Below the pieces are notes generated by a model. The model was not told the DNA's origin and made no database searches. It saw nothing but the letters and a program-made list of their open reading frames with translations. Source: Candidatus Leptovillus affinis (lineage in GTDB: Bacteria; Chloroflexota; Anaerolineae; Promineifilales; Promineifilaceae). From it: a stretch of 64,000 nt of DNA. The position numbers and the translations under genes were made by a program. Shown here piece by piece: positions 32,744-42,632 of the stretch. The stretch is from the NCBI GenBank assembly GCA_016705235.1, contig JADIYP010000001.1, positions 744,001 to 808,000 of the forward strand. The letters are read 5' to 3'. Position 1 is the first letter of the stretch, and each line of letters starts with the position of its first letter.

Positions 32744-35020
32744 TTACTGAGGGCTGCGCCGTTTACGCCAGCGTTCCAGGCGAGCGGCGATGCTTTTGCG
32801 CAGGAGCAACGGCCGTAATACCCGCCATTCATTCAACGGATCAAAGTCACTGTCTTCGCCATGCGTGCGGCTGAACTGCGTGAGGACAAATTGCTGGGTC
32901 AGGTTGCGGATGGAGGTTTTGCCTTCGGGTACGGCCGTTGTGATCAAATCTGCGCGTTCATAGGGCGTATTGGTAGACCGGAAATGAATGCCCAGCCAAC
33001 GCGCCCACGACTCCAGACGCGAATAACTGCGCGTGACGTTAGATTCCACCTGCTTGTTCAATTGGTTGGCCAACCACATCAGCCCTAAGGCAGTTGCCAG
33101 AACAAATACGATGCCAACTACTTCCCACACGGGGATGCGCTGCCACCAGGCCAGGTCTGGCAGGGCTGCGTCCGGATTTTCACCTGTTACATCGCCGCCG
33201 CGCTCAATGTCCAGCGTAGGATCGTCCAACTGCGGCGCAAGATTGCCCAGGCCGCTGGCCAGCGGGTCTTCGGCCGTGTCGGTTTGGGCGGCTTCTAATG
33301 ATTCTTGCCGTACCAGCACCGGAATGCTGGCCGTCGGCTCAAATTGAATCCAGCCATAAGCGGGGAAATAAACTTCTACCCAGGTGTGGGCGTTGCTGGC
33401 GCGCACGCGGTAGGAGCGGGTTGTTTCGTCATAATCGCCCTGCACATACCCGTTGACGATGCGCGCCGGGATGCCTTGCGCGCGCAGCATGATGGCCATG
33501 GCGGAGGCGTAGTAGGTGCAGTACGCTTTTTGGCTGACAAACAAGGTGTAATGAATCGGTTCGGCGTCTGGCGGCGGCGCGTCGATCTGGTCGTCGTAGG
33601 TGATGGATTCGCGCAGGTAGTTTTGCACGGCCGTTGCTTTGTCGTATACAGTGTCGTAACCGGCCGTTAATGACGAGGCCAGGGCCAACGTTTCCGGGGT
33701 AATTTCGCCGGGGACTTGTAAGTAGCTGTCCAAAACCCATTGCGGATAATCGGTAGTCGTGCGCCGCAAACTGTCCACATCGGCCGTGGAAATGCTGGAT
33801 GCGACCTGATACTGGTCGCCCTGGCGCAAAACAAACCGGGACCGCACGGCCGTTACCAGCTCGTTGCCATCTTCATCCAGCGTCGAATCGACAAACATCT
33901 GCCGATTGGAGCCGATAACTTCCGGGGCGGCGTATAAAAAGCTGGAATTGGGTAAAAAGTTAACAACCGTCTGGGTGATGGTTTCTCGCGCCGCGAGGGG
34001 CGGGGTGGGCAACATGCCGTCATCCGGGAAATGGAGCGCCGTTTCCCCATCGGCCACCGACCATGCGCCGTCTTCGTAGGTGTCCATGGTAATGGCGCGC
34101 CAATATAAATTGGGCAGCGGATCGGTTACGTAGACATCCATGACCAGATCGTTGCCCACCGAGCGCGGGCCGCCGAGGGCCATTGTTTCCTGGTAGGGGT
34201 CGCTGGTGGCTGTGCCATAGGCGCGCAGCGCGGAGAAAAGCCGGGTCCAGGTTTCCTGGAAATCGCGCCAGGGGCCGCGTGTGCCGCTGAGAGCTTCGTT
34301 GACGGCCGTGCTAGCCGCCAATTTGGGCAGCGGATAGGATACAATCAACAAAATCAACGCCGCTAAAAATCCGGCGCGGATAAAATTGGAACGAATGCCC
34401 TGTTCGTAACGCACGGAGGCAGCTTGCCAGATTTCCTCTTGGGCAACCAGGTAGGTGCGGGCAATAAACACCAGGGCCACGACCAGGTAAATGGCCAAAT
34501 AGAGCAGCAGCGGCTTAGGGCCATAATAGTAGTAGACTACACTGAGCAGCACGAGGCCGGTGGGAATGATGGCCCGCCAGATGCGCGGTTTGCGGAAGGT
34601 ATACCAGGCGGCCGTGTAGCCCAGAAGCCAAAAGACAACGGCCGTTTGCACCACAAAGACCAACCCATCCCGACTGGTTCCGCCGCCAAACGCTTTCTGG
34701 AACCAATCCGCCTGCCGGGCGATCATGTTCAGCACGCGTTCGTGCCAGGAAAGTTCCAGGGGAAGGGTGGTGCCGACCAGATAAAACACCATGAACAGGC
34801 CATACACCACAGCGAATAGATGGGCGGTGTTGGCAGAGAAACGACTTTTGGCCAGCAGCAGGCCGGCGATAATGGCAATGGTGCTGATGATGGGCAGAAT
34901 GTGGGTGCCGGCTGTGAGTTCAGCCTGCATAATGGCTATTGCGGCGATGGCAATCAGCAAAATCAGCAGGCCCAGAGTCGACCAGCCTTCTTTTAGATCA
35001 AGCGTTGTGCTTTTTGGCAT
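32744..35020 (-). CDS. Transglutaminase-like membrane protein (TgpA type)
   Basis: 758 aa; the ATG at 35020 with AGGTGG upstream is preferred over the TTG at 35026. Six or more membrane helices (about 15-230) precede an exported domain whose cysteine-protease-like core is seen in AYCTYYASAMAIMLRAQGIPARIVNGY (Cys) and SNAHTWVEVYFPAYGWIQFEPT (His, with Glu at the third position). One more helix near residue 640 is followed by a cytoplasmic tail with WARWLGIHF and LTQQFVLTQFSRTH, like the DUF4129 tail of TgpA proteins. Such proteins often act with a MoxR ATPase and a DUF58 protein, but neither is next to it here. Confidence 0.85.
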   Translation of the reverse strand: MPKSTTLDLKEGWSTLGLLILLIAIAAIAIMQAELTAGTHILPIISTIAIIAGLLLAKSRFSANTAHLFAVVYGLFMVFYLVGTTLPLELSWHERVLNMIARQADWFQKAFGGGTSRDGLVFVVQTAVVFWLLGYTAAWYTFRKPRIWRAIIPTGLVLLSVVYYYYGPKPLLLYLAIYLVVALVFIARTYLVAQEEIWQAASVRYEQGIRSNFIRAGFLAALILLIVSYPLPKLAASTAVNEALSGTRGPWRDFQETWTRLFSALRAYGTATSDPYQETMALGGPRSVGNDLVMDVYVTDPLPNLYWRAITMDTYEDGAWSVADGETALHFPDDGMLPTPPLAARETITQTVVNFLPNSSFLYAAPEVIGSNRQMFVDSTLDEDGNELVTAVRSRFVLRQGDQYQVASSISTADVDSLRRTTTDYPQWVLDSYLQVPGEITPETLALASSLTAGYDTVYDKATAVQNYLRESITYDDQIDAPPPDAEPIHYTLFVSQKAYCTYYASAMAIMLRAQGIPARIVNGYVQGDYDETTRSYRVRASNAHTWVEVYFPAYGWIQFEPTASIPVLVRQESLEAAQTDTAEDPLASGLGNLAPQLDDPTLDIERGGDVTGENPDAALPDLAWWQRIPVWEVVGIVFVLATALGLMWLANQLNKQVESNVTRSYSRLESWARWLGIHFRSTNTPYERADLITTAVPEGKTSIRNLTQQFVLTQFSRTHGEDSDFDPLNEWRVLRPLLLRKSIAARLERWRKRRSPQ

Positions 35021-35178
35021 GTCCAAGCCACCTTTGCATCGTTTAAATTGCTAACGATTAACAGAGCGCTGACGGCCGTTTCCGTGCAGCAAGCATCTGG
35101 TAAGCAGCTCCCATCGCGCAGATTATAACAGCGTGTCACCGTCTTGCCACCAAAAAGCCCCACGATGTATAGCCGATG

Positions 35179-35751
35179 TTAATCTGCGCGCCTGCCGGGT
35201 TCGCGCCGTTGGTTCAGCAAAAGGCCTAATCCGCCGATGACGACCAGTCCAATCAGGCCAATGACCAGGAAATTGCTGCCCGAAGCCGGTTTGATGGGTA
35301 ACACAAACAGGACTTCACCCTCGCCCTCGCTGCCGCTTACCCGGGTTTGCACCTGGTACTCGCCGGGATTTTGGGGCGCCTTGAAATCGGCTTCATAGAA
35401 GAGTTTGTTGACGGCTTGTTGGGTGGTGGCCGGGCCGGAGAGTACGGCCGTGTCGTCGCCGACGGCCGTTACCTGCACCATCACCTGGGCATCCAGCACC
35501 GGCTGATTGTTTTCCGGGCGCACAACGGCCACCGTAAAATGCAGCTTTTTGCCCGCCTCCACCTCGTTTGGGGCCACCCAAACCGTTACCCGGTACGGTC
35601 CGGCCACTTCGCCGGCAATGTGGACGGTGCCGCCGCCGTGCGCCCAAGCTGCCCGCGCCGCTGTGCCCCACAACAGAAGAGCAAGCGCCAGCCACGCCAG
35701 AAGACGCCGCTTAGGTCGATGATGGTTTTTGAGCAAGACTTTTATTGACAT
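35179..35751 (-). CDS. Exported membrane-anchored protein of the oxidase operon, YtkA/FixH-like
   Basis: 190 aa. A signal peptide (LAWLALALLLWGT, cleavage near AWA-HGG), a beta-sandwich domain (about 40-150, with RVTVWVAPNEVEAGKKLHF and DAQVMVQV strands) and a C-terminal anchor (LVIGLIGLVVIGGLGLLL). The pattern resembles YtkA-like domains seen near copper and oxidase assembly genes, but the match is by general form only. It overlaps the SURF1 gene by 41 bases at the end of the oxidase operon. Confidence 0.65.
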   Translation of the reverse strand: MSIKVLLKNHHRPKRRLLAWLALALLLWGTAARAAWAHGGGTVHIAGEVAGPYRVTVWVAPNEVEAGKKLHFTVAVVRPENNQPVLDAQVMVQVTAVGDDTAVLSGPATTQQAVNKLFYEADFKAPQNPGEYQVQTRVSGSEGEGEVLFVLPIKPASGSNFLVIGLIGLVVIGGLGLLLNQRREPGRRAD

Positions 35752-36475
35752 AAATTAAATAACCGCCGCCCAGCAGCAGCGCGAAAAAAATCCACTGAAT
35801 GGCATAACTCAGATGCGGACCTTCGGATAAATCCACTTCTCGCGCTGTGTGGTAAGGCAGGCCGGTGTCGCCGCTTTCCGGCGGCGATTCGATGACGTAA
35901 ACAGGCAGCAGGGTATAGGGCATTTGCGCCTGAATGGCGGCGACGTCCACGCGATACCACTGCTGCTGCGCCGTATCGGGAATGGCGTTTTCGCCCAGGC
36001 GCGAAATCGTTTGGGAGAGGGCTACATAGCCGGAGATGGTGATTGGGCCGGGCTGGTCGTATTGGGACCACGCGGACGGGTCGGCCTGACTGTCGGGAAT
36101 CCAGCCGCGATCGATGAGCACGGCCGTTTGCCCATCTGCTGCTACCAGAGGAGCGATGAGATGAATGCCGGCCTGCCCGTTCCAGTTTTGCACAATAAGC
36201 GCCACCTGGTTATCAAAATCATAGCTGCCGGAAACCAGAACATTGTAGTTTTCCAGAGATTGGGGATTGGCGGGGAGGGAAACGGCCGTTAATGGCAGCG
36301 GCGGCGCGGCCAAAGCCTGTTCCAGAAGAGCATTTGCCGTTCGGCGCTCTTGCAGCCGAGCCATTTGCCAGACACTCAGCCGCAAAAATACCGCCATCAA
36401 CAGCAAAACCACAAGGGTCACCCACCACCATTTGCGACTGAACAAGGCGCGCGCCAGGAGTTGTAATTGTTTCAT
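35711..36475 (-). CDS. SURF1 family oxidase assembly protein
   Basis: 254 aa. Two terminal membrane helices (WWVTLVVLLLMAVFLRLSVWQ at 17-37 and YAIQWIFFALLLGGGYLIYV near the end) bracket an exported domain with VLIDRGWIP and the GPHLSYAIQW motif, all typical of SURF1. The family helps insert haem a and assemble subunit I of aa3-type oxidases. It lies in the caa3 operon 61 bases after ctaG. Confidence 0.9.
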   Translation of the reverse strand: MKQLQLLARALFSRKWWWVTLVVLLLMAVFLRLSVWQMARLQERRTANALLEQALAAPPLPLTAVSLPANPQSLENYNVLVSGSYDFDNQVALIVQNWNGQAGIHLIAPLVAADGQTAVLIDRGWIPDSQADPSAWSQYDQPGPITISGYVALSQTISRLGENAIPDTAQQQWYRVDVAAIQAQMPYTLLPVYVIESPPESGDTGLPYHTAREVDLSEGPHLSYAIQWIFFALLLGGGYLIYVNKSLAQKPSST

Positions 36476-36536
36476 GGTATCAAACCAACGATGTTGGCTC
36501 CCTCAGGAATGGCTCAAGAAATCGAACGGCCGGACG

Positions 36537-37475
36537 TTATTTTTTTAGGCCAGGGGCCAGCAAAGCCTCGTCCGAAGCCCATACTTTTTCCGGCAGATTG
36601 GGTTTGCGCTCTTCCTGTCCCAAAAGTTGAGAAACAAGCACCAGGGCGGCGATGATATACATCATGCTGCCCGGAATCCACATGATAACCCCGCTGATGC
36701 GCTGATCGGTCATCACGCTGATGTTCCAAATCCGGGGGATGTCCATATAGTAAGCATAGATAGGGTTTTCGGCAAAAGCGAGGACGACGCCAGTCATCAT
36801 ATTGGGTGGTATGGCAGCCAGGACAAAGATGATGCGCCCTAACAGGCCAAACTGCTTATGAATGCGGGGGCCGGCGCCGGTGACGTGCCACCAATAGGCC
36901 ATGCTCACCAGGAAAAAGGAAATATGTTCTATATCATGGACAAAATCGCTGCGCAGCGCCGCATTGTACATATCAGGATCATGCCAGCCGACAATCACGA
37001 TGACCCACAGCAGCCAGACAACGCCCGGCGAGGTGATTGTGCGCAGCAGCTTGCGCGAGTTTGAATCGCGGTGCAGCGCCCGGCTAAATCCCTGGCCAAC
37101 CGGCCGTCGCAAGCGATCTGGCAGCCCCCACAGCATGACGGCCATCGGGTTGGCGATGAGCAGAAGCGGCGGGGCGATCATGATCAGCAGCAGGTGCTGG
37201 ACCATGTGCATGAAGAATAGCTGGCCGCTCATTACGTCGATGGGGGACATGAGGGCAATGGTGATGAAAACCAGCCCCACGAGATAGGAAACCAGCCGCC
37301 AGGTGGCGGATAAGGGCCAGGGTTGTCCGGGGCGATACGGCCGTTGCCGACCCCGTGTCCGGCGGCGCAAATGTCGCCACCCCCGTATATAAACAGTCCC
37401 GGCCAAAGCCAGGACTAAAATAATCTCTACACGCCAATTCCAGGATGTTAGAACGGCTTTAAGGATAGGATCCAT
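36537..37475 (-). CDS. ctaG: Cytochrome c oxidase assembly factor CtaG (caa3 type)
   Basis: 312 aa, about seven membrane helices. The caa3_CtaG hallmarks include FFMHMVQHLLLIMIAPPLLL (about 85-105), DIEHISFFLVSMAYWW and a PPNMMTGVVLAF segment. The His residues in these helices probably handle copper. It is needed for maturation of caa3 oxidase. It follows ctaE by 50 bases. Confidence 0.92.
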   Translation of the reverse strand: MDPILKAVLTSWNWRVEIILVLALAGTVYIRGWRHLRRRTRGRQRPYRPGQPWPLSATWRLVSYLVGLVFITIALMSPIDVMSGQLFFMHMVQHLLLIMIAPPLLLIANPMAVMLWGLPDRLRRPVGQGFSRALHRDSNSRKLLRTITSPGVVWLLWVIVIVGWHDPDMYNAALRSDFVHDIEHISFFLVSMAYWWHVTGAGPRIHKQFGLLGRIIFVLAAIPPNMMTGVVLAFAENPIYAYYMDIPRIWNISVMTDQRISGVIMWIPGSMMYIIAALVLVSQLLGQEERKPNLPEKVWASDEALLAPGLKK

Positions 37476-37525
37476 GAGTATCGCGGCGATTGACTAGCGC
37501 CAATCGCCCTCCAGCAGCCTCTTCA

Positions 37526-38197
37526 CTAAACCGCTTTGCCGATCAGATACAAAGCCGGGTAGAAGAAAATCCAGACAACATCGACGTAATGCCAGTACAG
37601 CGCAATGCCTTCCACGCCCCAATGACGCTCCACGGAATACATGCCTTTGCGTCCCCGATTCCAGGCAATCAGCAGCAGCCCCACGCCGCTAATCACATGC
37701 AGCGCGTGCATCCCGGTCATCATGTAAAACACACCGCCATGCACGCCGTCCGATGGTTTAAGGTGGCCAAACCACTCGATGCCAAACATGTTCAGCGTCA
37801 GGCCAAACAAGTTCCATTCCATGACCACCACGCCCACAAAGAAAAGAAGCCCCAACAGAGCCGCCAGCAGGTAGGATTGGGTAAACGTCTTGCGGTCGCC
37901 AAACGTCATCGCCGTTTCGCCGCGATAGACAAAAAAGCTGCTCAACAACAAAATGCTGGTGGTGATCAGCCCTAATTCCTGGCTCAATTCCGGCCGTGTC
38001 TGTCCGACGCCCGGCACATTCCATAGATAAAAACGAGTGATCAGCAAAGCGCCGAATAAGAAAAACTCAGATATAAAAAATAGCCAGAGACCTAAACGGT
38101 TGGCTCTAACCTGAGTTGCGTAAGGTAACTCGTGCGCGCGATCCTCGTCATGCGCTTCGTGATGGCTTCCCGGCTGGGCTTTTGTATAAGCGCTCAT
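37526..38197 (-). CDS. ctaE: Cytochrome c oxidase subunit III
   Basis: 223 aa. The ATG at 38197 shares one base with the stop of the upstream gene. A hydrophilic His-rich N-terminus (HHEAHDEDRAHE) precedes five helices; GLWLFFISEFFLFGALLITRF, a GMHALHVISGVGLLL segment and the C-terminal HYVDVVWIFFYPALYL are typical. The subunit stabilises subunit I and is part of the caa3 complex. Confidence 0.93.
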   Translation of the reverse strand: MSAYTKAQPGSHHEAHDEDRAHELPYATQVRANRLGLWLFFISEFFLFGALLITRFYLWNVPGVGQTRPELSQELGLITTSILLLSSFFVYRGETAMTFGDRKTFTQSYLLAALLGLLFFVGVVVMEWNLFGLTLNMFGIEWFGHLKPSDGVHGGVFYMMTGMHALHVISGVGLLLIAWNRGRKGMYSVERHWGVEGIALYWHYVDVVWIFFYPALYLIGKAV

Positions 38198-38397
38198 CAA
38201 TGACTCTCCTCACGCCACAAACGGGACACATGCATAAATACCTGCACGATAACGGCCGCTTTGATCAGGGCGATGATGAATAGGAAAACGGTCGATCCGT
38301 TCACAATGGCAATCGCAAACTCCGCAATGGTCAGGACTGCCAGTAATAAAACCACGATATTGCCCTGTCTAAAGGCAGCTTTCTTTTGTTCGTCCAC
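38197..38397 (-). CDS. ctaF: Cytochrome c oxidase subunit IV
   Basis: 66 aa from a GTG at 38397 with GAGGAG eight bases upstream. Two membrane helices (NIVVLLLAVLTIAEFAIAI and VFLFIIALIKAAVIVQVFMH) and the C-terminal MHVSRLWREE fit the prokaryotic subunit IV family. The stop overlaps the ctaE start (TGATG). Confidence 0.88.
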   Translation of the reverse strand: MDEQKKAAFRQGNIVVLLLAVLTIAEFAIAIVNGSTVFLFIIALIKAAVIVQVFMHVSRLWREESH

Positions 38398-38445
38398 GCT
38401 ACATTCTCCTCGTAGATTGAGACACCTGAGGGTCAATAATTGGCA

Positions 38446-40308
38446 TTAGTCGCCGGATGGCACAGGCGCCGCTTGCGTGTGCACATATTCGGATCCGTCT
38501 AACCCATAATCATAAGGGTCGCCAACAACCTCGAAGGGCACGTCATAATTAAATTCGGGTACAGGGTAGGGGATTTGCCATTCTGGCGAACGAGATCCCC
38601 ACGGATTTGTCACGGCCATTTCTTTAGACCGGGCGCTGCTAACCAGGTTGTACACCATGATTAACACCGACCAGCCAATCACCAGGGCGGCAATGGTGAT
38701 AAGTACCTGTGTGCCCTGAACACCCAAAACTGCTTCATAGTCGACGATGCGGCGGCGCATTCCCAAGAGACCAATTTGCATTTGCCCCAGGCTCATTATC
38801 CAAAAGCCGGGAACCATCAGCCAAAAGTGCAGTTTGCCCAAAGATTCTTTATACATGCGCCCGGTGATTTTGGGGAACCAATAATAGATGGCGGCGAAGA
38901 AGGGGAAGATAAACCCCCCAAACATCGTTGCATGGAAATGACCAACGACCCAGTAGCTGTCGTGCAGGTGCAAATCAGTGGGGATGGTGCCCAAAATCGG
39001 GCCGGTAACGCCGCCAATCAGGAAGACGGAAATAGCGCCGAGGACGAACAGCATGGGCGTTTCAAACGAGAGTTTGCCTTCCCACATGGTGGCCACCCAG
39101 CTAAAAAATTTCACGCCTGTGGGGATGGCTACAAACATCGTCGCCATCATGAAGGGAATTCGCAGCGCATCGTTCATGCCGGAGGTGAACATGTGGTGGG
39201 CCCAAACCAGGAATCCAACGAAGGCAATGCCTAAACTGGAAAGGGCGATCCATTTGTAGCCAAAAAGTGGTTTACGGGAGAAGACCGGCAAGAGTTCGCT
39301 GATAATGCCCAGGCCAGGCAACACAAATACGTAAACGACGGGATGGGAGTAAAACCAGAAAAGGTGCTGATACAAAACGGGGTCGCCGCCGTTTGTAGGA
39401 TTGAAGAAGGTCAGTCCGGCAACCCGTTCCATGACATTCAACGTCAGGGCTACGCCCACGGTTTGGGTGGCGGTGAATTGGATCAGGGATGTGGCAACGG
39501 CCGCCCACACAAAGATGGGCATGCGGAAAGGCGTCATGCCTTTGGCGCGCATGAACGAGACGGTGACCAGCAAGTTGATGGAGCTGGCGATGGAAGAAAG
39601 CCCGTTCAGGTAAAAGCCCATCAAAAAGAGCACAACTCCCAACGGCGCGCGCAGGCTGAGCGGCGGATAACCAACCCAGCCGGTGTCCCAACCGCCGACA
39701 ACCATGCCGGAAAGAATGAGAACAACGGCCGGAATACCAACCCAATAGCTAAAGGCGTTCAGCCGGGGGAAGGCCATGTCGGATGCGCCAATCATCAGGG
39801 GAACCAGGTAGTTGGTCATCGCGCCTACGCCCAGCAAGATACTGGCAATCATGACGATGCCGTGCGCGCTAAAAAGGGTGTTGTAGGTTTTGGCATCTAA
39901 GAGTTGTATTCCCGGTTGGGCCAGCTCTAAGCGGAAGACGAGGGCGAAGATACCGCCAACGAGTAAGACGAGGATGCTGGTATAGCCGTATTGAATGCCG
40001 ATGACTTTGTGGTTGACGTCTACGTTTAAATAGCGAGACCACCCTGGTTTGCCTTCGGGTACGCCGTGGCGTAGGGGCGTCTTTTTGCCGGCGATCCATT
40101 TGAGCCAGTCGGTTAACACGCCGGCAAATAAGAGAAAGCCAATGACGCCCAGAATGGCGCCGAGGACGACGCCTGGTTCGACGTTTGTTTCTAGCCCCAT
40201 GGCGGAGCGGATGCCGCCGACAAGGCCGATGCCTGCAAAGGTGAAGATCGCCTGCCCAATGAGGCCGCGAACGTAAGCAGAGTTGATAATGATTCCTAAT
40301 GTTCTCAT
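38446..40308 (-). CDS. ctaD: caa3-type cytochrome c oxidase subunit I, A2 class
   Basis: 620 aa; the ATG at 40308 with GGAGG six bases upstream is preferred over 40314. This is the haem-copper catalytic subunit that reduces oxygen and pumps protons. The CuB ligand region reads FYSHPVVYVFVLPGLG (about 319-334). The usual Glu of HPEVY is Val, and the YSHP form is that of subfamily A2, which uses Tyr-Ser in place of Glu in the D pathway. WAHHMFTSGMN gives the two further CuB histidines, and HGIVMI carries a haem ligand. The protein has an N-terminal extension of about 95 residues with two predicted extra helices before the conserved VNHKVIGIQYGY start. Confidence 0.95.
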   Translation of the reverse strand: MRTLGIIINSAYVRGLIGQAIFTFAGIGLVGGIRSAMGLETNVEPGVVLGAILGVIGFLLFAGVLTDWLKWIAGKKTPLRHGVPEGKPGWSRYLNVDVNHKVIGIQYGYTSILVLLVGGIFALVFRLELAQPGIQLLDAKTYNTLFSAHGIVMIASILLGVGAMTNYLVPLMIGASDMAFPRLNAFSYWVGIPAVVLILSGMVVGGWDTGWVGYPPLSLRAPLGVVLFLMGFYLNGLSSIASSINLLVTVSFMRAKGMTPFRMPIFVWAAVATSLIQFTATQTVGVALTLNVMERVAGLTFFNPTNGGDPVLYQHLFWFYSHPVVYVFVLPGLGIISELLPVFSRKPLFGYKWIALSSLGIAFVGFLVWAHHMFTSGMNDALRIPFMMATMFVAIPTGVKFFSWVATMWEGKLSFETPMLFVLGAISVFLIGGVTGPILGTIPTDLHLHDSYWVVGHFHATMFGGFIFPFFAAIYYWFPKITGRMYKESLGKLHFWLMVPGFWIMSLGQMQIGLLGMRRRIVDYEAVLGVQGTQVLITIAALVIGWSVLIMVYNLVSSARSKEMAVTNPWGSRSPEWQIPYPVPEFNYDVPFEVVGDPYDYGLDGSEYVHTQAAPVPSGD

Positions 40309-40341
40309 AAACATCCTCCAGAACCGGCAGAGTGGCCCTGA

Positions 40342-41409
40342 TTATTCGATGGTTTGTATATAGGCGATGATGTCGGCGATGATGTCGAGTTGAACGCCTT
40401 CGCTGGCGAGCACGGCCGTTTCCTTTTCCGCCATCCGCGTTTCAAAATCTTGCGGCATGACGTTGGCGGCAAAGCCGGTCACTATTTTGAGGTTGGGGTT
40501 GACAATGGATTCACGAATGTACGCGTCGTCAACGGTGGCGGTAGAGCCATCGGTGAGCTGCGCTTCATGATTGTACATTGCTTGCCAGGTGGGACCGGCC
40601 AACGCAGTGCCATCCACGCTGTGGCAGGCATTGCAGCCAAATTCGGTATACCAGACCTGGCCGCGCTCAACGGGCGTCATGTCGGCATAAGCTGGCGCCG
40701 CCATGCGTTCATCGGCCCAGGCGGCAAAGCCTGCTTCATCCAGAACATGTACCTGGGCGATCATAACGGCATGTTGCAGGCCGCAGATTTCGGCGCAGCG
40801 CACTTCGTAATCGCCCGGCTCAGTGGGCGTAAAGCGCAGATATGTTTTCCGGCCGGGCAGCAAATCTTGCTTGACGCGAAACTCAGGAATCCAGAAGGAG
40901 TGCAACACGTCACGAGATTCCATTTCCAGAACAATCGGCTGGTTTAATGGCAGGACCAGGTCCGGCGTGGTGACGTTTCCTTGTTCCGGGTATTCGAACA
41001 GCCAGGCCCACTGCTGGCCCCAGACACGAATGGTCATCTCTTGGGGATTGGGCGTGGTTAATTCGTTCAGCATGACTGCGCCCCAAACACCAAAGCCGAT
41101 GACGATGACGGTTGGAAGGATGGTCCAGGCAATTTCCAGGCCGGTATTGCCATGCACATAGGGTCCCATTTCGTCATCGCCGGGTTTGCGCCGAAAGACA
41201 ACGGCGGCATAGAGCATGAAGACCATGATCAGGGCGAACAAGAAGGAAATTAGCCAGAAATGCGCGTCGAACATGACGTCAATTGGCCCGGCTTCTTTGC
41301 TGGCCGCCATTGGTAATCTGTACAGCGGCCCTAAGACAAAGAACCGGAGGACAAGTGTGGCGGCGATGATTAGAACCGTCACGGCGATGTAATGTTTTGC
41401 TTTACCCAT
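40342..41409 (-). CDS. ctaC: Cytochrome c oxidase subunit II with fused cytochrome c domain
   Basis: 355 aa. Two membrane helices (about 6-26 and 50-72) precede the CuA cupredoxin domain, whose ligands are H170, C205, E207, C209, H213 and M216 in the VRCAEICGLQHAVM region. The C-terminal cytochrome c has CNACH at 259-263 and a likely axial Met in VMPQDF. A linked haem c makes this a caa3-type oxidase taking electrons from a cytochrome c. It lies 33 bases before ctaD. AGGA precedes the ATG at 41409. Confidence 0.95.
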   Translation of the reverse strand: MGKAKHYIAVTVLIIAATLVLRFFVLGPLYRLPMAASKEAGPIDVMFDAHFWLISFLFALIMVFMLYAAVVFRRKPGDDEMGPYVHGNTGLEIAWTILPTVIVIGFGVWGAVMLNELTTPNPQEMTIRVWGQQWAWLFEYPEQGNVTTPDLVLPLNQPIVLEMESRDVLHSFWIPEFRVKQDLLPGRKTYLRFTPTEPGDYEVRCAEICGLQHAVMIAQVHVLDEAGFAAWADERMAAPAYADMTPVERGQVWYTEFGCNACHSVDGTALAGPTWQAMYNHEAQLTDGSTATVDDAYIRESIVNPNLKIVTGFAANVMPQDFETRMAEKETAVLASEGVQLDIIADIIAYIQTIE

Positions 41410-41574
41410 ATGTGTTTTCCTGCGTTATTGGTGAATAGGCAAACTAAATCAGTCGCCCATTCAGCTAATTTACTCTTGATACATGCAACAATAATGGTTG
41501 TGAGAAACCGTTTTTTGCCTGTTGAGTTATGAAAAAAAACGAGTCGGTTTGGGCTGTTAGGATGGAAAAAGGAG

Positions 41575-42423
41575 CTAACCGACGTTGTTGATGAAGAGCA
41601 TAAGGCCAAGACCAACTCCAACTATCAGCAGGCCGGTCACTAATACGGCGATGAAATCCCAGGGAATGGCGGCGGAATCTGTTGCAAGAATGGCTATGAG
41701 ATGTTTCCGGCGTGCGCGCCAGACCAGAAGGGGGATGGTGATGGCAAAAAGAATGATGAGGATTGGTAGGCTTGAGTTGAAGGTTTGCCCAAACAGCATG
41801 AATTGGCCTGTTGGGGCGAGTTCGGAGTAGATGAGGGTACCGAGCAGGGCGACGAAGAACAAGACGATCAGAGAAAGGCTGATCGGGTCAAGGTGATAAA
41901 TGTATTCTTTGGGGGTATGGGGAGTGGCGTGGCTTTCGCGAACAGCTTTGATTTTTTCTTGTTCGCGTTTGTTTAACGCCGCGACGTGGTTTTGGTAGGC
42001 GTCGTTGTTGGCTACGGCCGTTGCCGATTTTTCTAGTTGGCGCACCAAAAAGGAGAGAATAAAACCAACCACCACAATGCTGCCCAGCGCAAATACAAGC
42101 ATCCCCATAAAAGCTATGAATAGCTGGGTGCTGTTTAGCACAATTTCTGTCCCCAACTGCGAGAACTGCGCGGTGAGAAACGCCGGCACGGGGAAGGAAA
42201 CCGCTGGTTGTTCCACGGGTGGGCGGGTAGGCCCAAAGCCAATGGATATGCCCAGATCTAACAAAGGCCACACGGCCGTGACAATACCAGTAACGATCAG
42301 GAGTGCCAGAATAACAAGCCAGTTCCTCAGCGATTCCGTTTTGTTCAACAGATTCTCTCCTGTTGTGCTTACTAATGGTGGCGTGCGTCCCCACACCGAG
42401 TTATTGCTATCTTGTGCTGCCAT
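41575..42423 (-). CDS. Unknown polytopic membrane protein leading the oxidase operon
   Basis: 282 aa with about five predicted membrane helices (near 33-58, 95-125, 185-205, 220-240 and 258-278) and a charged cytoplasmic loop of about 55 residues (LEKSATAV to HTPKEY). I do not recognise it. It is the first gene after the likely operon promoter and precedes ctaC by about 165 bases on the same strand, so a role in oxidase assembly or regulation is an inference from position only. Confidence 0.7.
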   Translation of the reverse strand: MAAQDSNNSVWGRTPPLVSTTGENLLNKTESLRNWLVILALLIVTGIVTAVWPLLDLGISIGFGPTRPPVEQPAVSFPVPAFLTAQFSQLGTEIVLNSTQLFIAFMGMLVFALGSIVVVGFILSFLVRQLEKSATAVANNDAYQNHVAALNKREQEKIKAVRESHATPHTPKEYIYHLDPISLSLIVLFFVALLGTLIYSELAPTGQFMLFGQTFNSSLPILIILFAITIPLLVWRARRKHLIAILATDSAAIPWDFIAVLVTGLLIVGVGLGLMLFINNVG

Positions 42424-42461
42424 GCCAGTGATGGCAACCTCTATAAACGCGGCAGCATTCT

Positions 42462-42489
42462 AGCATAATCCCCTATCAGCAGCAATCAA
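42462..42489 (-). promoter_or_regulatory. Promoter of the caa3 oxidase operon
   Basis: On the minus strand TTGATT (42489-42484), a 16-base spacer and TATGCT (42467-42462), about 40 bases before the first gene. The surrounding 42480-42560 is markedly A/T-rich. Confidence 0.6.
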
Positions 42490-42632
42490 CCATACCTAAT
42501 TTTATATTTTAATTAAGATTTTTCTGAATAATCGTAAAATTTTACAACCAAATCAGGGCACAATGCAAATATTATCTTTCTTGGGCTTTTCTTGCGCTGG
42601 CTGGCGCCTGTTTGGAACGCCGAACGGAACCT

